NCBI GenBank assembly: GCA_948468385.1
Contig: CAOKHZ010000040.1
Coordinates: forward strand, 1-33,136
Length of the DNA: 33,136 bases
Direction of reading: 5' to 3'
From: an uncultured Faecalicatena sp.
GTDB lineage: Bacteria > Bacillota > Clostridia > Lachnospirales > Lachnospiraceae
Shown: positions 31,072 to 33,136 of the stretch, piece after piece
Position numbering within the stretch: position 1 is the stretch's first letter
Layout of the letters: each line of letters starts with the position of its first letter
Position numbers and translations under genes: made by a program
Notes under the pieces: generated by a model
Databases searched by the model: none
What the model saw: the letters and a program-made list of their open reading frames with translations, nothing else
Told to the model about the DNA's origin: nothing

Positions 31072-32799
31072 TTACGCCTTAAGCGCGTCGAACTTACACA
31101 TCTGCTGACATACGCCACAACCCACGCACAACGTTGTGTCAATGACAGCCTTTCCGTCGCGTACGCTGATGGCCGGACAGCCGAGGCGCATGCACGACTT
31201 GCACCCCACGCATTTGTCTTTCTCCACCTTTAACGGTGGATTGTGCTTCACATATTTTAACAACGCGCACGGCCTTCTGCTGATAATGACGGAAGGCTCG
31301 TTCGCCGCCAGCTCTTCCTTGACCACGCGGTCACATTCTGCCAGGTCATATGGATCCACAACGACCACCCGTGAAAAGCCCATCGCCCTGCATAATGCCT
31401 CGAGGTCAATCTTTCCCGCCGGGTCGCCCTTGATGTTGTACCCTGTCGTCGGGTTCTGCTGGTGTCCGGTCATTCCCGTGATGGAATTGTCCAAAATGAT
31501 CACCGTGGAATTACTTTGGTTATATGCAATGTTGGCAAGCCCGGTCATTCCCGAATGCATGAACGTCGAATCGCCGATGACCGCCACCGTCCGACCCTCG
31601 CCCTCGGCTCCCAGCGCCTTGTTAAATCCATGCGTCGCGCTGATGGAAGCCCCCATGCAGAGCGTCATCTCCATCGCGGAAAGCGGCGCCACGGCGCCGA
31701 GCGTGTAACATCCGATGTCGCCAAGCACGGTACACTTATTTTTTGCCAACGTATAAAACAATCCTCTGTGCGGACATCCCGCGCACATCACCGGCGGTCT
31801 GCCCGGAATCACCTCGTCAAGCTTTTTTCCCGTCGGCACGGCCTGGCCAAGCTTCCTTGCAATCAAATTCTGGGAAAATTCTCCTTCGATTGGCAATACG
31901 TCCTTGCCCGTCACTTCAAGCCCCAACCGCCTGCAATGGTTCTCGATAATCGGGTCTAACTCTTCGACCACGACCAACCTTTCCACCTTGGCGGCAAAAT
32001 CAAGAATCAACTTTTCCGGCAACGGATTGACCATGCCTAGTTTCAAAACGGAAGCCTTGTCGCCAAACACTTCCTTCACGTACTGGTAACTCGTGGAAGA
32101 GGTGACGATGCCAAGCGCGGTATCGCCCATCTCCACGCGATTGAGCTTGCCAGTCTCGGCATATTCCGTCAGCTTGCGCATGCGCTCCTCGACGATAGGA
32201 TGACGACGGATGGCATTGCCCGGCATCATCACGTATTTCGCGATATTTTTCTGATAAGGAATCGTCTCCGGAACGACGCGTTCCTCCGTCTCCACCACGC
32301 TCTGCGAATGCGCCACGCGTGTGCACATCTTGATGATGACCGGCGTGTCAAACTCTTCCGAAATCTCGAACGCCAGCCTGGCAAACTGATATGCCTCCGA
32401 AGAGTCCGAAGGTTCCAGCATCGGAACCTTTGACGCGATGGCATGGTGGCGCGAGTCCTGCTCGTTCTGGGAGGAATGCATCCCCGCGTCATCCGCCACG
32501 CAGATGACCATCCCCGCATTGACCCCCGTGTAGGAACAAGTATATAGTGGGTCGGCCGCCACATTGAGCCCGACGTGCTTCATGCCGCAAAAGCTGCGCT
32601 TCCCCGCCAATGACGCGCCAAAAGCCACCTCCATGGCCACTTTCTCGTTCGGCGCCCACTCGCAATACATCTCGTCATATTTCGCGGCCTCCTCGGTCAC
32701 CTCGGTACTAGGAGTACCCGGATAACTGGATACCACGCTGCAACCGGCCTCGTACAATCCTCTGGCAAGTGCCTTATTGCCTAACATTAATTGTCTCAT
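31072..32799 (-). CDS. iorA: Indolepyruvate:ferredoxin oxidoreductase subunit alpha
   Basis: Large, thiamine-diphosphate-binding subunit of the aryl-pyruvate oxidoreductase. About 575 aa from the ATG at 32799; the open frame upstream is not conserved. An N-terminal pyrimidine-binding-type domain (S-S-Y-P-G-T-P-S-T-E-V) is followed by the central domain, then the TPP-binding region (G-D-I-G-C-Y-T-L-G, I-G-D-S-T-F-M-H-S-G). Two [4Fe-4S] ferredoxin motifs close the protein: C-V-G-C-K-S-C-x4-C-P and C-V-G-C-G-V-C-x3-C. Oxygen-sensitive, so the host is an anaerobe. Leads the iorA-iorB-paaK-synthetase operon. Confidence 0.96.
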   Translation of the reverse strand: MRQLMLGNKALARGLYEAGCSVVSSYPGTPSTEVTEEAAKYDEMYCEWAPNEKVAMEVAFGASLAGKRSFCGMKHVGLNVAADPLYTCSYTGVNAGMVICVADDAGMHSSQNEQDSRHHAIASKVPMLEPSDSSEAYQFARLAFEISEEFDTPVIIKMCTRVAHSQSVVETEERVVPETIPYQKNIAKYVMMPGNAIRRHPIVEERMRKLTEYAETGKLNRVEMGDTALGIVTSSTSYQYVKEVFGDKASVLKLGMVNPLPEKLILDFAAKVERLVVVEELDPIIENHCRRLGLEVTGKDVLPIEGEFSQNLIARKLGQAVPTGKKLDEVIPGRPPVMCAGCPHRGLFYTLAKNKCTVLGDIGCYTLGAVAPLSAMEMTLCMGASISATHGFNKALGAEGEGRTVAVIGDSTFMHSGMTGLANIAYNQSNSTVIILDNSITGMTGHQQNPTTGYNIKGDPAGKIDLEALCRAMGFSRVVVVDPYDLAECDRVVKEELAANEPSVIISRRPCALLKYVKHNPPLKVEKDKCVGCKSCMRLGCPAISVRDGKAVIDTTLCVGCGVCQQMCKFDALKA

Positions 32800-32863
32800 A
32801 ACCCCAAAATCCTTTCTTACGTAAAATGCGTCTTGTACCATTAGCGGTAACTGCACTTTTCCT

Positions 32864-32892
32864 ATCATACCATTTTTTTAATAGGAAGTAAA
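32864..32892 (-). promoter_or_regulatory. Probable promoter of the iorAB operon
   Basis: On the minus strand TTTACT (32887-32892) and TATGAT (32864-32869) are 17 bases apart. Transcription would start near 32857, about 58 bases before the iorA ATG. The -35 match is moderate, the -10 good. Confidence 0.5.
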
Positions 32893-33005
32893 TGAAAAAT
32901 TTTAGCAATTTAACAATTTAAAGCAAAAAAGGGATTCTTCTCTATCATGGCATTCCTCGTGTCGGAATTGTCTAATGACTTGGCACATTCTAATGCTTTT
33001 GTGAT
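32893..33005. other. Intergenic sequence between iorA promoter and intron debris
   Basis: The minus strand has an open frame through most of 32902-33132, but it runs through the palindrome and the intron tail, so it is unlikely to be a gene. No other element was recognised between the promoter and the hairpin at 33006. Confidence 0.4.
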
Positions 33006-33035
33006 CGAGTAGAGAAGATTTATCTTCCCTACTCG
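33006..33035. repeat. Hairpin with a CTACTCGAT tail, resembling a second group II intron 3' end
   Basis: CGAGTAG-GAAGAT pairs with ATCTTC-CTACTCG around a 2-base loop, with one A/C mismatch. On the minus strand the hairpin is followed by A-T, so that the end reads CTACTCGAT, the same nine bases that end the intron at 33083. The right-hand stem could be a domain VI-like remnant of another intron copy; no domain V is next to it. Confidence 0.45.
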
Positions 33036-33040
33036 CGCGC

Positions 33041-33074
33041 CGGGCATCCGTCAGCTCTAGCTGACGGATGCCCG
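33041..33074. repeat. Perfect 16-bp palindrome
   Basis: CGGGCATCCGTCAGCT (33041-33056) is followed after two bases by its exact reverse complement (33059-33074). There is no T-run on either side, so it is not a standard terminator, though it could be one whose T-run was displaced. It lies 8 bases beyond the intron end, between the two CTACTCGAT tails. Confidence 0.8.
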
Positions 33075-33082
33075 TGTGCATA

Positions 33083-33136
33083 ATCGAGTAGGAGGCGGTG
33101 ACTAGCCGCCGTCCTCTCACAGCACCGGACATACGG
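33083..33136 (-). mobile_element. Group II intron, 3' end (cut by right edge)
   Basis: The minus strand from the edge reads CCGTATGTCCGGTGC, part of a domain V 3' strand, then GTGAGAGGAC, a domain VI-like stem (GGCGG / CCGCC) and the end CTCCTACTCGAT. The A seven bases from the end is at the usual place for the branch-point. The body, with any reverse transcriptase gene, lies outside the window to the right, transcribed leftwards toward iorA. Confidence 0.7.

Noticed and set aside
30280-31233. Long plus-strand frame of 317 codons opposite iorB and parts of paaK and iorA
   Set aside because: Antisense shadow of conserved genes; no ribosome site or domain.
33041-33074. Palindrome as a simple Rho-independent terminator
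   Set aside because: No T-run follows on either strand and no gene ends beside it inside the window.
32902-33132. 76-codon minus-strand frame upstream of iorA
   Set aside because: It runs through the palindrome, both hairpins and the intron tail, so it is not a plausible gene.

Overview
The window looks like chromosomal DNA of a gut-type anaerobic Firmicute, most likely Lachnospiraceae. This is inferred from strong GGAGG ribosome binding sites, sigma-A type promoters, an archaeal/bacterial V-type ATPase operon, an oxygen-sensitive indolepyruvate:ferredoxin oxidoreductase, a bile-salt-hydrolase-like enzyme, multicopy AAA/PD-(D/E)XK proteins and group II intron debris. The left third (about 1-9.2 kb) is visibly more AT-rich than the V-ATPase and metabolic genes.

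Layout. (1) 1-1.35 kb: an XRE regulator cut by the left edge, an AT-rich gap with a terminator, a second XRE/membrane regulator and a doubtful small ORF, all on the minus strand. (2) 1.4-9.2 kb: a compact minus-strand operon of seven genes behind one good promoter. In transcription order these are a Ser/Thr kinase with an N-terminal tandem T-V-L-N-E repeat, a coiled-coil protein of unknown function, a double zinc-ribbon + FHA protein, a small NrdG-like radical SAM protein, a ClpB-like AAA+ ATPase with a degenerate first domain, a four-TM coiled-coil membrane protein and a PP2C phosphatase. This is the most interesting region: a complete phosphorylation write/read/erase set joined to an AAA+ remodeller and a radical SAM enzyme. 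(3) 9.25-12.0 kb: a minus-strand operon trmB - 48-codon ORF - thioredoxin-like - bile-salt-hydrolase-like, with its own promoter and terminator. (4) 12.1-21.7 kb: a plus-strand V-type ATPase operon of nine subunits (stalk, C, I, K, F, E, A, B, D) followed by a membrane acyltransferase. (5) 21.7-25.3 kb: an accessory patch with a dispersed repeat, a decayed AAA/PD-(D/E)XK gene, an intact AAA-ATPase-like/DUF1703 gene, and a hairpin followed by the 5' end of a truncated group II intron. (6) 25.3-27.3 kb: a lone glycogen branching enzyme with its own terminator. (7) 27.5-32.8 kb: a minus-strand operon iorA-iorB-paaK-acyl-CoA synthetase for oxidation of aryl pyruvates to aryl-acetyl-CoA. (8) The right edge holds the 3' end of a minus-strand group II intron, a perfect 16-bp palindrome and a second intron-tail-like hairpin.

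How the genes may work together. In region 2 the kinase repeats could be autophosphorylated and read by the FHA protein, with PP2C resetting the state and the AAA+ ATPase, radical SAM protein and membrane protein as likely effectors; this is inference. In region 7, IorAB would turn aryl pyruvates from aromatic amino acids into aryl-acetyl-CoA and reduced ferredoxin, and the two ligases would interconvert acids and CoA esters. No tRNA, rRNA or CRISPR array was seen.
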